In this document: positions 1 to 10,402 of the stretch, in pieces | Position numbering within the stretch: position 1 is the stretch's first letter | How the letters are laid out: each line of letters starts with the position of its first letter | NCBI GenBank assembly: GCA_923184405.1 | Contig: OV299793.1 | Location: forward strand, 489,858-553,857 | Length of the DNA: 64,000 nucleotides | Direction of reading: 5' to 3' | Origin: Neisseria meningitidis | GTDB lineage: Bacteria; Pseudomonadota; Gammaproteobacteria; Burkholderiales; Neisseriaceae | Notes under the pieces: model-generated | Seen by the model: the letters and a program-made list of their open reading frames with translations, nothing else | Database searches by the model: none | What the model was told of the DNA's origin: nothing | Position numbers and translations under genes: made by a program

Positions 1-2574
1 GTTACGCAATAAGCAAAACAGAAAACCCGCCGCGATAACGAAGTAACCGGCTGTTGGTCAAGTCTTCCGATACGCTAAGTAAAGAACAGGTTTTGAATAT
101 CTGAGACCTGACCTGTTATGATCCGGTATTGCCAGGTCGAACAGGGTCGGGGCGCAAGTTCCGGGCTATTCAATAGCGGCATGGATAAAAACCGCGTTTC
201 CTTAACGGTAGACGGCTGCGCGTTCAAACACGTAGTCCCACACCGCGCAAGCGGTGCATTTGGGCGGGACGAGGACGGCGGCTAAGCAGCGGCAGCACCA
301 GATGGAAATCGAGTAAGAAAACGTGCGAAGACCGTTGAAATCAGCAAAGGCTCAAATTCATCAACAAGACAACGACAGCATTGGCAGGCTCGGTCGCATT
401 TCAAACCAAAACCACAGCCGACATCATCGGAGAAGGGAAACAGTGAGCATTCAGAGTCAAACCACTCTATTCAGGAAGAAAGACCATAACCTGACGCAAT
501 CCCTGCGCTTGCCGGACGCAGCGGCGGCGCGGGAAGCCTCCTATTTATACTAAACGGCGGGGTCAAACGCATGCGCATAAAGATGCTTATAGCGTGTGCA
601 GAGTCAACCTACTGGGTGCTGACGAGGACAAGAAGGAGGTGCAGTCAGTACAGATATTTCATTGTCGAAGAAGAACGCCAATGGATATGCGGCCTGTAAA
701 AAACAGCTGGAAAGAAGATGCCTTCGGTCAAAGATGAGTTGAAAACCGTCAGCATCGCAGGATTATACCTACCCAAACTGCTTACTTGCGAACCGCTTGA
801 GTATGGCAGCCAATCATGGCTGTTCGACCGGGTTGGCATTTGACAACCGCTATTATGTCGGAGCCGTTCTCGAACGCACGCAGCAGACCTTTGATACACG
901 GGCCAGACCGTTCTGCCTATTTTACCAGTGAAGATTATGCACCCGGTTCAGCTGAAAAGTCTGGCAAATATTCGGGCGATAATAAGGCAGAAAGGCTGTT
1001 TGTTCAGGAGAGGGCAGTACATTGCAGTGGGTATCGAAGGTACTGCTGTGTTTTAAGATGAATTCACTAAAACCACACGGGGTCGAATATGTTTACCATA
1101 ATGCTGATAAGGATACCTGGGCCGATTACGCCCGACTTTCTAGCGACCGACAAGGTATAGATTTGACAACTGTTTGCAGCAGACGCATTGTTCTCACGAC
1201 GGTTCGATAAAATTGCCGTCCTGACGGCAATAAACTGTATTCTTTCTATAAACTGACCGATGATTTAAGGAGAAAGCCAAAACCTGTTCCAAGATGTATT
1301 AAAAAGGCATTTGATACGGCCAAAACTGTCACAATTTGAGTATCAATCGTAGGATACGACCGCTTTAAGTCGCAATTGTCCCACAGCGATTATTATCTTC
1401 AAAACGCAGTTCAGGCATATGGGTTGATAACCCTGAAAAGCCTCCGTTTCCCAACGGAAGCAAAGCAACCCGTATAGGGTCTATCGGCAAGACCACGGTC
1501 AATACATCGCCGATATGCCGTTTCGGCAATAACACCTATACAGACTGCACACCGAGGAATATCGGCGGCAACGGTTATTATGCAGCCGTTCAGACAATGT
1601 CCGTTTGGGCAGGTGGGCGGATGTCGGAGCAGGCATACGTTACGATTACCGCAGCACGCATTCGGAAGATAAGAGGTCTCTACTGACACTCACCGCAACC
1701 TTCCTGGAACGCGGCGGAGTCCTCAAACCTTTCACCTGGATGGATTTGACTTATCGCGCTTCTACGGGCTTCCGTCTGCCGTCGTTTGCCGAAATGTATG
1801 GCTGGAAGCCGGGAGTTCAATACAAAACGATCGAACTGAAACCGGAAAAATCCTTTAATAGAGAGGCAGGTATTGTATTTAAAGGGGACTTCGGCAATTT
1901 GGAAGCCAGCTAATTCAACAATGCCTATCGCGACCTGATTGCATTCGGTTATGAAACCCGAACTCAAAACAGGCAAAACTTCGGCCCCCGGCGACCCGGA
2001 AAACAGAAATGCCCAAAATGCTGGATAATAGGTATCAATATTTTGGGAAAATCGACTGGCACGGCGTATGGGGCGGATTGCCGGAAGGTTAGTATTCCAC
2101 GCTTGCCTATAACCGTATCAAGGTCAAAGATGCCGACATACGCGCCAGACAGTACCGATTGTAAACCACATCTCTTTGATGCCGTCCAACCTTCACGATA
2201 TGTAGTCGGTTTGGGTTACGACCACCCTGACGGAATATGGGGCATCAACCTACGCTGACTTACTCCAAAACCACGAAAATCCAAAGAGTAGTTCGGCAGC
2301 CAGGCGCTGCTAAACGGCAACAGCCAATGCAAAAGCAGCATCACGGCGGACGTGGCCTTCGTATGTTACGGATGTTTCCGGATATTACAAGATTAAGAAA
2401 CACTTGACCCTACGCGCCAGCGTGTCACAACCTCCTCAACTACCGCTATGTTACTTAGGAAAATGTGCGGCAAACTGTAAGCGGCGCAGTCAACCAACAC
2501 AAAAATGTCGGCGTTTACAACCGATATACCGCCCCCAGCCGAAACTACACATTTAGCTTGAAATGAAGTTTTAA
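1..2574 (+). pseudogene. lbpA: Lactoferrin-binding protein A, TonB-dependent outer-membrane receptor, decayed
   Basis: LbpA is the beta-barrel receptor that strips iron from host lactoferrin using TonB energy. Recognisable blocks run through all three frames: plug pieces (SSDTLSKEQVLNI near 80, SVAFQTKT near 400), then loop and barrel pieces (YFTSEDYAPGS near 920, YVYHNADKDTWADYARLS near 1090). The best-preserved part is 1605-1913 (GFRLPSFAEMYGW, EKSFNREAGIVFKGDFGN). The C-terminus reads NQHKNVGVYNRY and ends at 2574. KPFTWMDLTYRAS and NNTYTDCTPRNIGG fit LbpA better than the paralogue TbpA. There are dozens of stops and frameshifts and many substitutions, more than in any other gene here. The 5' end lies outside the window. 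Confidence 0.85.
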
Positions 2575-2590
2575 ACGTCCAAACGCCGCA

Positions 2591-2625
2591 AATGCCGTCT
2601 GAAAGGCTTCAGACGGCATTTTTTA
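2591..2625. terminator. Inverted DUS pair, terminator of lbpA
   Basis: Two DUS copies face each other with a short loop and a T run follows. This is the usual neisserial intrinsic terminator. It lies 17 bp after the lbpA stop. Confidence 0.85.
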
Positions 2626-2639
2626 CACAATTCCCACCG

Positions 2640-3795
2640 TTTCCCATCATCCCCGACACTGTAATCACCGAAACCCGTCATTCCCGCGCAGGCGAGAATC
2701 CGCATCGTTCGGTTTCAGCTATTTTGACTAACTGGCAACTTCAAAACCGTCATCACGCAGAGGCGGAAAATCAAAAACGGAAATCCAGCAACACCATCTA
2801 TACAAGCGAAAGACGATATAAAGCCCGACAACACAAATAAAGTAAAGCTACTAGAGTTATATGAGGTTACACTACGCCTGAACTGGGATAGAAACATAAA
2901 CGCAATAACTAATTTTTTAAATATTCAATAGGAACAAGAAAATATTACATTTAGTTACTGATATAAAAAGCCCCTTTCACTTGGCTGTCAAAGGGGAATG
3001 TTATAAAGTAATGCGCCCCTTGATAGAGCAGCATCATATAAGGCGGGAATCTATGTAAAATCTTAAAGAAACCGTTTTATCCGATGTTTCGCACCGATAG
3101 ATTAGATTCTGCCTGCGCGGAATGACAAGGCATTTTCGCATTTGATAAAAAAGACCGTTTGAAATTTTTCAGCGGACGCAGTATTGCGTAAAATGCTGTT
3201 TGTAGAAACGCAAGGTGGAAGTAGGATGTGCAGCGGTGGACATAGGGCTGGATGTAGGTGGGTCAGCCCAATTAATCCTTTACCCGTTTCCAATTTATTC
3301 CCCAACCCGTCAATGCTATCCATTCCGCCCATTCTCACCGAAAAACCGAAACCGCCGTATTCCCAAAAACCTTTGATGCGGTGAATTGCGGCTGAAGCTC
3401 ACCCTACAGCCCACCCTACGGCTCGCTGAATTGCCATCTCACGCAGGCGGGAATCCAGGTCTGTCGGTGCGGAAACTTATCGGATAAACGCTTGAAACAT
3501 GAAAACCCTAGATTCAAAATGTCCCGTAGGAATAACGGAATAGTAATTCTGCGTGCGGACGCAATACCATTCACGACTGCGCAAAGAATGACTCAGTCTG
3601 GAACAGCACCTCATGAATGACCTTGACTTACATAACAACCTAACGAATCGGATTACCGAAGACCGTCGCAAGGACTGTGCACCACGGGATAAACAGAAAA
3701 CCAGTACAGCGGTAACTCGAACTAACTCAAAGACAACCATCGCTAACGCAGCGGAAGCACGCACGTAGGAATGACGGTACCAAAATTATCTGTAC
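2640..3795. repeat. Intergenic mosaic of dRS3-like repeats (NIME type)
   Basis: No gene is seen here. Several copies of the neisserial intergenic repeat boundary (ATTCCCGCGCAGGCG, GCAGGCGGGAAT and GGAATGACGG variants) occur near 2680, 3105, 3435, 3525 and 3765. They alternate with unique spacers. A G/C hairpin (CCCCTTT/AAAGGGG) sits near 2972-2996. Such mosaics are recombination substrates next to surface-protein genes, which fits their place beside lbpA. Confidence 0.6.
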
Positions 3796-4089
3796 TGACA
3801 GATGTCCGCACTGAAACTCTGACCGGGAACTGATGAGTGGATTAATCCAAAAACCAGCAACACGGCGTCTGCCCAAAAAAAAATCAAAAAAGAAACGGAA
3901 CGATCGCCTTCCAGAACCATGTTCGGTACGACATACATACTGCTGCAAATCAATTGGTACCAACTTTGCAGTGTTAAAGCCATCAAAAAAGACAAATAGT
4001 CTCTCAATGATCTAAACGATTAGCCAAATGGCCAGAGCCGAACCATAACCGACCAACATATAATGCTTCAAATCGAGAAGATGAAACTG
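3796..4089 (-). other. Unassigned remnant with a hydrophobic frame
   Basis: On the minus strand the frame is largely hydrophobic (HYMLVGYGSALAIWLIV at about 4065-4010, then WADAVLLVFGLI near 3850). It joins directly onto the decayed potD. I do not recognise it. It may be a membrane-protein remnant fused by a rearrangement. The stretch near 3830-3865 weakly resembles a decayed Correia terminus. Confidence 0.25.
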
Positions 4090-5035
4090 ATGTTCACCAG
4101 GCCGAAAGACAGTTTTTCACCCGTAAGATTTACTGGCCAGCACGAAACCTGACGGCGATACCGTCCTTCGCCGCGATTTCGGGTCGAGCGTGTATTGATG
4201 TATTTGTGGGCATTGGCGACGTTTTTCGCATCGGCAGGAATCAGCCAAGACTCAATCCAGAAAGCAATACCTTTAGAAACAGCAATTCGGAGTCGACGAT
4301 GTTGTTCACTTCTTCGCTACGTGCTTTCGCCAAGTTCAAATCGCCGCCATAACCTGCCGCCAGGCAGATATCGCCAAGCGCCAGCATCATCGATGATGGA
4401 CGGGCTGAAACGTTTGACATCCGAACGGATAGACTTCAACACTTCCGCCGCCGCGCTTCAAATCTTCAGGATTCGAGCCTTTGGGGTCTTTGCCCAAGTA
4501 GTTCAGCAAAATCAGGAACATTTCGCTCAGGGTGTCCCACCGACGATGCCGCAGGATTTCAGCTTGTGGGTGTATTCGGGTTTTGAACAGCCGTCCCAGC
4601 CGTTTTCAGGCAGCTTGCCGCCTAAAAGCTCTTTGCCTTTCGCCGTAATCGCAATCGTGTTCACGCCGGATGGGGACGGCATGCTAGTTGCCCAGGTCGG
4701 CGGTTTCCAGCATTTTCAAGAGTTCGGGATCGATGATTTTATAGTTGGCAATCAGGATCATAGATAACTTTTTCATACGAGTCCCGCATCGATGGTTGGA
4801 GAGTGAAAGAAGGTCTTTGATGACCGTTGATACCAAACCGCAACCCGAATTATCGCGAAGTCAGAAGGCGATGCCCGGCACAACTAAATCAACCGGATTT
4901 CGTACAAGTCAGCAAAGTCGGCACTTCCAGCGATTCATGGCTTTCGAACAAGTCGTAAGACCACAGCTACTCACATCAACAAGAGTCTTCGACCGGTACT
5001 ACATCAACAGAGTTCGACCAGTGGCAGAGGCTTAA
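4090..5035 (-). pseudogene. potD: Spermidine/putrescine-binding protein PotD, decayed
   Basis: PotD is the periplasmic polyamine-binding subunit of an ABC transporter. Reading the minus strand from about 5035, family blocks appear in order but in changing frames: IDPELLKMLE near 4720, the GGKLPEN-like block near 4610, LLNYLGKDP and SNPEDLK near 4490, AAGYGGDLN-like near 4370, WLIPADAKNVANAHKY near 4230, and TLDPK near 4180. Both the signal peptide end and the last 60 residues of the family are missing. The C-terminus is replaced by unrelated hydrophobic sequence after about 4090. A working transporter subunit is not encoded here. Confidence 0.7.
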
Positions 5036-5464
5036 CAAGAAGCAACTGGCGCGGTTTGCATTGCGCAGACGCAAAGGTCTGCTTGAGGTTGCACGGCGTT
5101 TTTTCGCGCTGCCGTCGCAGGCTGCCAGACAGCGCGGCCAAAACGGCTAATACGGATTTTTCATATACGGGCAGATTCCTGATGAAAGAGCTGAAAAAGA
5201 AACCCGCGCCCCATAAACACCCCGGCGTAAAGGTTTGGGCATTGTAAAGCAATTTGTGCAAACTCAAAAGCGAAATTACACACTGACTTGCCTAAAATAA
5301 GGACCTGAAACAAACAGGGAGAAAATCCGCAATGATTTTGCCGTTTGTCAGCGCTGTCAGACGGGCCGATAGAGAGGAAAGGAGAGCAGAAAAGGCTTAA
5401 ACACAATGTAAACCACTGTAAAATTACAGAATTTACAGAATTTATCTTCTACAAGAGATTCAAC
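5036..5464 (+). other. Unassigned gene remnant and rpsT upstream region
   Basis: From 5036 to about 5247 a basic reading frame is visible in two pieces: KKQLARFALRRRKGLLEVARR, then RFLMKELKKKPAPHKHPG ending at 5247. It looks like the 3' part of a small basic protein that I do not recognise. The rest, 5248-5464, is the AT-rich upstream region of rpsT, with no further gene seen. Confidence 0.25.
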
Positions 5465-5736
5465 ATGACAAACAGCGCACAAGCACGCAAACGTGCCCGC
5501 CAATAACCGTCAAAAAACAACGCCCATCAAAACTAGCCAGCCTACCGCACCGCATCCCAACCGCAGTGAAAAAGTAATGAAAGCAGTCGAACCAGGCGAT
5601 AAAGCTGCCGCACAAGCGGTTTACCAAGAGTCCGTCAAAGTCACCGACCGCATCGCCGACAAGGGCGTGTTCCACAAAAACAAAGCGGCACGCCACAAAA
5701 GCCGTCTGTCTGCAAAAGTAAAAGCACTCGACTTGA
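5465..5736 (+). CDS. rpsT: 30S ribosomal protein S20, frame broken
   Basis: S20 binds 16S rRNA in the small subunit body and is about 87 residues long. The start [13 protein letters not shown] and the C-terminal half ([37 protein letters not shown]) match the family. Between them the frame is lost near 5500-5575. The last codon also carries one extra base, so the natural TGA at 5734-5736 is out of frame. The ATG at 5465 follows an AAGAGATTCAAC spacer. A protein this important is unlikely to be destroyed in a living strain, so this gene is one of the best arguments for sequence error. Confidence 0.9.
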
Positions 5737-5913
5737 TTTCTGCAAAACCGCCAAGACGGTTGATACGCGATAAGCGGAAAACCCTGAAGCCCGACGGTTT
5801 CGGGGTTTTCTGTATTGTGGGGGCAAACCCGAAATGGCGGAAAGGGTGCGGTTTTTATCCGAATCCGCCATAAAATGCCGTTTGAAACCAATATGCCGAC
5901 AATGGGGGCGGAG

Positions 5914-7119
5914 ATGAATACACGGAATATGCGCCATATTCTTTGACAGGACTGTTGCCGATGGCATCCGTCTTTTGGAGAGACCGCGCTGGCAATGCGC
6001 CGCTTTGACGGACAATGTTACGCGTTTGGCGTGTTTACGACAGGATCTTTGAGGCACAGCTTCCGCGGTCTTCGGCAGGGTAGGGAAGGGCAGGAGTCGA
6101 AAAGCCGCAATCAATCTGACGGAAACCGTCCGCAGCAGCCTCGATAAGCGGGCGAGGGCGGTCATTGTTGTTGAAAAAGGCGGGATGCGCTTCCCGCCGA
6201 CAGTGGAATGAAACCGCCGACATCTATACGCCCTTGAGCCTGATGTAATCGACTGGGACAAAAACGATTTGCGCGGGCTGTTGGGCGCAACGCGAACACA
6301 ATCCGATGTACCTTTATGCCGCCTGCACAACAATCCGCCCAACCATGCCCCTGGCTCGCCGACGCGCGGTAATGACTGTACAGGAAAAAGTCAGACAACA
6401 CGTAAACGTGAACAAACACAAATTGCAGGTTTCGTCTGCGCAAATTGCTGGAAGATTTGCTGAAACCCGCGCGGATCTGTGGTCTGGCTAACGCAAAGAT
6501 CCGATTGGCAGATTTACAACCAAGGCAGGAAATCCGCGCCGTTCCGCAATACGGATTACAAACCTGAAATTTTCCTGACCCAGCTCAGAAGCAGATTTGT
6601 TCAAGGCAGGCTGCGCATGCTCGGTGCAGGCTTTGTCCACCAGTCCAACGGACAGAGTCCTGAACTGGTGCTCGTAACAGATTGCGCCAAGCGGTGGCAT
6701 GGAATGGGCAAATTGACGGTGATTCCGCGTGTGGGGTGCGTGCGTTCGATCAGAGCGGCGATAAAACGACAATCCTGATATTGCCGACTATATGGGGTAT
6801 AGCGACGTAAAGCCGGCAGCACCGCCTGAACGACAGGCAGAATGTGTATTCCGTATTGCGCTACAACACCAAAACGGGCTACGGCGCACATTGAAGCCGC
6901 CCATTAAATGTTTCCGATTAATGGCAAACTCAAAGGCGTGGCACGCGATTCCACGGTTACGGCAAGAGTCTGATCGACTACAACCACAAGCAGAACGGTA
7001 TCGGTATCGGGCTGATGTTCAACGACTTGGACGGCATCAGAACCGCGTGTTCAGACGGATATCAAGTTGCCGTGCCGCCTGAAGCCGCCGCATGGTTTGG
7101 CGGCAGGATAAAAATTTAG
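5914..7119 (+). CDS. pldA: Outer-membrane phospholipase A1 (OMPLA), frame broken
   Basis: PldA is a calcium-dependent outer-membrane lipase that cleaves misplaced phospholipids. The start MNTRNMRHIL leads into a signal peptide. Family blocks follow across frames: ADIYTPLSL near 6220, the FGYTQRSDWQIYNQGRKSAP region near 6490, and MLGAGFVHQSNGQS near 6620, which contains the active-site His-Ser pair (H and S of FVHQSNGQS). After it come WGKLTVIPR near 6705 and YNHKQNGIGIGLMFNDLDGI near 6980-7038. The family normally stops right after DGI. Here that codon reads AGA and the frame runs on through a damaged DUS pair to 7119. At least six frame breaks are present. Confidence 0.85.
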
Positions 7120-7176
7120 TTTGAACAGGCAAACGCGTATAATGCAGTTTGTACGGACTTTGTCGAATCAAGAAAG

Positions 7177-7937
7177 ATGACGGAACCTGCAGCCAAAGGC
7201 TATAAAGCTGCCAAGGCGTTAAAAAAATATCTGATTACGGGCATTTTGTCCCGGCTGCCGATTGCGGTAACGGTTTGGGTGGTTTCATCATCGTTTCCGC
7301 GTCCGATCAGCTCGTCAACCTGCTGCCGAAGCAATGGCGGCCGCAATATGTTTTGGGGTTTAATATCCCGGGGCTCAGCGTTATCGCTGCCATTGCCGTA
7401 TTGTTTGTAACCGGATTATTGGCCGCAAACGTATTGGGCAAGCAGATTCTTTGCCGCGTGGGACCCCAGCTTGGTTGGGGCGGATTCCTGGTTGTGAAGT
7501 CCATCTATTCGAGTGTGAAAAAGTATCCGAATCGCTGCTGTCCGACAGCAGCCGTTCGTTTAAAACACCAGTACTCATGCCCGTTTCCCCAACCAGGTAG
7601 TTGGACAATCACATTCCGTGTCCGAGTAAAGTGTCGAATGCAGTTAAGGCCGCAGCAATGCCGAACGACGGCGATCTTCCGTGCAAAAGGTTCGACCACG
7701 CCGAACTGACCGGCATGGTTACTATATTGGCGGTAAAGAAAAGCGATGTCAGTCACGTATTACTCGATATGAGCGTGGACGAAGCGTTGAAATATGTGAT
7801 TTCGCTGGGTATGGTTCATCCCCGACGACTGCCCCTCAAAAACAGTGGCAGGAACGACGCCGTCTGAAAAGGCGGATTTGCCTGAACAACAATACAAAGC
7901 CAGGCCGTTCAGACGGCATTTTCTGTTTTCAGTTTAA
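7177..7937 (+). CDS. DUF502 family inner-membrane protein, frame broken
   Basis: The start MTEPAAKGYKAAKALKKYLITG is followed by a first membrane segment. A second segment lies near 7350-7440 (SVIAAIAVLFVTGLLAANVLG). Then comes the DUF502 signature VVKSIYSSVKK near 7490 and KSDV/LDMSVDEALKYVISLGMV near 7740-7815. The family has two transmembrane helices and a conserved soluble domain; its function is not known. The gene sits between pldA and aspS. As read, the last frame passes through the downstream DUS pair to a TAA at 7935-7937. The natural end is probably near 7887 (PEQQ). Four frame breaks are seen. Confidence 0.75.
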
Positions 7938-7957
7938 ATCAATAAAAAGGTGATTTT

Positions 7958-9804
7958 ATGCGTACCAACTATTGCGGTCTGATCTAGTGAGCAATACGCA
8001 AACCAAACCGTTACCATCCAAAGGCTGGGTACACCATCGGCGGCGACCACGCAGCGGTGTGATTTTATCGACCTGGCGCGACCGCGAAGCCATCCGTCCA
8101 AGTCGTGATTGGACCCGACACGCACGAAGCGTTTGCTCGCTGCCGATTCCGCTCACAACGAACACGTTTTTTGAGCATTATAGCAAACACCGCGACAACC
8201 CAACCGTCCCGGAAGCGTACGACCAACGACAAAATGATTTCCGGCAAAATCGAAATCCTTGCCAAAGAAATCGAAGTCGCAAACGCACGCCGCCACGACA
8301 CAGTTCCAAATCGACGATGAAAACATCAGCGAAAACGTAACGCCTGACCAACCGCGTTATCGACTTGCGCCGTCCGGTGATGCAACGCAACCTGCGCCTG
8401 CGTTATCAAGTCGCTATGGGCGTTCGCTGCCGTTATCTAGACGCGCAAGGCTTCATCGACATCGAAACGCCGATGCTGACCCGCTCCACTCCTGGTGCGC
8501 GCGCCATGACTACCCAGGCCGAGCCGCGTTCATCCGGCGAGCTTTCTGCGCTGCCGCAATCACCGCAATTATTTACAACTGTTGATGGTGGCTTATTTCG
8601 ACCGTTACTATCAAATTACCAAATGTTTCCGTGACGAAGACTTGCGTGCCGACCGTCAGCCCGAATTCACTCAAATCGATTTGGAAACCTCGTTCTGAAC
8701 GAGGATGAAATTATGGACATCACCGAAGCGTATGGCGAACAAGTCTTCAAAGAGTTTTTTTAAACGCAGATTTAGGCGGACTTCCCGCGTATGCTCACGC
8801 CGAAGCCATGTGCTACTACGGCTCTGACAAACCCGGATGCGTATCAACTTGAAATTCTTCAACAGAGTTGTGATACCAACCTGACAAGAAAACGGAAGCA
8901 TCCAAAGTCTTCCGTGGCGCGGCAAATATGAAAGGCGGCCGTGTAGTCGCCCTGCGCGTACCGAACGGCGCAAAATTCAGCCGCAAAGAAATCGACGAAT
9001 ACACTAAATTTGTCGGCATCTACAGCGCGAAAAATTAACGGCATACATCAAAGTAAACATTAATCGTGGGCAACCTCTCAAACGGCGAAGACAGCGGCCT
9101 GCAATCTCCAATCGTAAAATTCCTGTCTGAGAATGCCCTGAAAGAAATCATTGCGCGTAAAAGCGCGGAAAGCAGCGACATCATCTTCTTCGGTGCGGAC
9201 AAGCCAAAGTCGTGAACGAAGCCATCGGCGCATTGCGTATCAAAGTCGGCTTGGAACACGGCGCGGAAAACGGCTATTTCCTGGACGAATGGAAACCTTT
9301 GTGGGTTGTCGACTTCCCAATGTTTGAATACGACGAAGAAGCCGACCGCTACGTTGCCGTACACCATCCGTTTACTGCGCTAAAAGAAGGTCATGAAGAC
9401 CTGATGGTTTCCGACCCGGCAAATTGTTTAGCACGTACCTACGACATGGTATTGAACGGCTGGGAAATCGGCGGCGGCTCTATCCGTATCCACCGATGCA
9501 GACGTACAAGAGAAAGTGTTTGCCGCGCTGAAAATCAGCCCTGAAGAGCAACAAGAGAAATTCGGCTTCCTCTTGGACAACCTGAAATTCGGTGCGCCTC
9601 CTCACGGCGGCCTTGCATTCGGCCTCCGACCGTTTGGTTACCCTGATGACCAGCGCCGAATCTATCCGCGACGTGATTGCCTTACCGAAAACACAACGTG
9701 CCCAATGCCTGCTGACCAACGCGCCCAACAGCGTGGACGACAAGCAGTTGCGTGAATTGAGCCTGCGCCTGCGCCAAAAGGCGGCTGAAACCAAAGAAGC
9801 ATAA
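7958..9804 (+). CDS. aspS: Aspartyl-tRNA synthetase, frame broken
   Basis: Class II synthetase that charges tRNA-Asp, about 600 residues. Visible parts in order are the N-terminal anticodon-binding fold ([15 protein letters not shown]), motif 1 ([15 protein letters not shown] near 8435), motif 2 ([21 protein letters not shown] near 8625-8685), the bacterial insertion domain ([20 protein letters not shown] near 8935), [11 protein letters not shown] near 9460, and motif 3 ([10 protein letters not shown]) near 9605 with one extra base inside it. The C-terminus is [11 protein letters not shown]. About ten single-base breaks are present. The gene is essential, so they are almost certainly sequence errors. 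Confidence 0.9.
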
Positions 9805-9810
9805 GGAAAA

Positions 9811-9838
9811 CGGAGCCGTTTGACGGCTCTGTTTTTTC
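9811..9838 (+). terminator. Intrinsic terminator of aspS
   Basis: A GAGCCGTTTGACGGCTC hairpin is followed by TGTTTTTT a few bases after the aspS stop. Confidence 0.75.
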
Positions 9839-9952
9839 AGACGGCATTTACGCTTCTTGACTTCCTCTAATTCAAACCTAATTTTGCTGTGTTTTAATGG
9901 CGGCATTGAAAAACACATCTTATTCAATCAACCGATAAAGAAAGGACTGAAA

Positions 9953-10236
9953 ATGAAAAAACTGTTATTGGCTGCCGTTGTTTCCTGAGTGCCGCAACCG
10001 CATTTGCCAGCGACTCTGCCGAGCGTCAGATTTACAGTGATCCCAATTTTGAACAGAACCGCAAAAAAGCCGAGAAAATGTTGGAACAGCGCGGTTATCA
10101 GGTTCACGATGTCGATGCCGACGACCATTGGAGTAAGCCTGTGCTGGAAGTGGAAGTTTATAAAGACGGCCGCGAATACGACATCGTGTTGTCTTACCCC
10201 GACCTGAAAATCATCAAAGAGCAGCTCGATCGCTGA
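9953..10236 (+). CDS. Small exported protein, PepSY-like, frame broken once
   Basis: The start MKKLLLAAVVS begins a signal peptide that should end near ASAATAFA. A single missing base near 9987 breaks the frame. After it the protein reads DSAERQIYSDP, EKMLEQRGYQVHDVDADD and YKDGREYDIVLSYPDLKIIKEQLDR. A charged peptide of about 75 residues with one alpha-beta-beta unit matches small periplasmic PepSY-like proteins. Its role is unknown. It is monocistronic, with a DUS terminator 25 bp downstream. Confidence 0.7.
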
Positions 10237-10261
10237 CTCCTTTGATGGAAAGATGAACCAA

Positions 10262-10292
10262 AATGCCGTCTGAAGCGTTCAGACGGCATTTT
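10262..10292. terminator. Inverted DUS pair
   Basis: ATGCCGTCTGAA and its complement are separated by a short loop and followed by TTTT. It ends the preceding small gene. Confidence 0.8.
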
Positions 10293-10402
10293 GCCTGTTC
10301 CTCATCAGGTATGAGGCAGGCTTTTCTTATTAAAAAAATGACATTTCACGCTGATTTGTTATAATCATTCCTTTTCAACACGACAGACGGAGCAGGTTTA
10401 TT

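Noticed and set aside
1..2574. tbpA (transferrin receptor) as identity of the first gene
   Set aside because: KPFTWMDLTYRAS, NNTYTDCTPRNIGG and AFGYETRTQN match LbpA wording rather than TbpA, although the paralogues share most barrel blocks.
2592..2840. Frame MPSERLQTAFFTQFPPFPII as a gene
   Set aside because: It begins inside a DUS terminator and runs through repeat mosaic. MPSE and QTAF are only translations of the uptake sequence.
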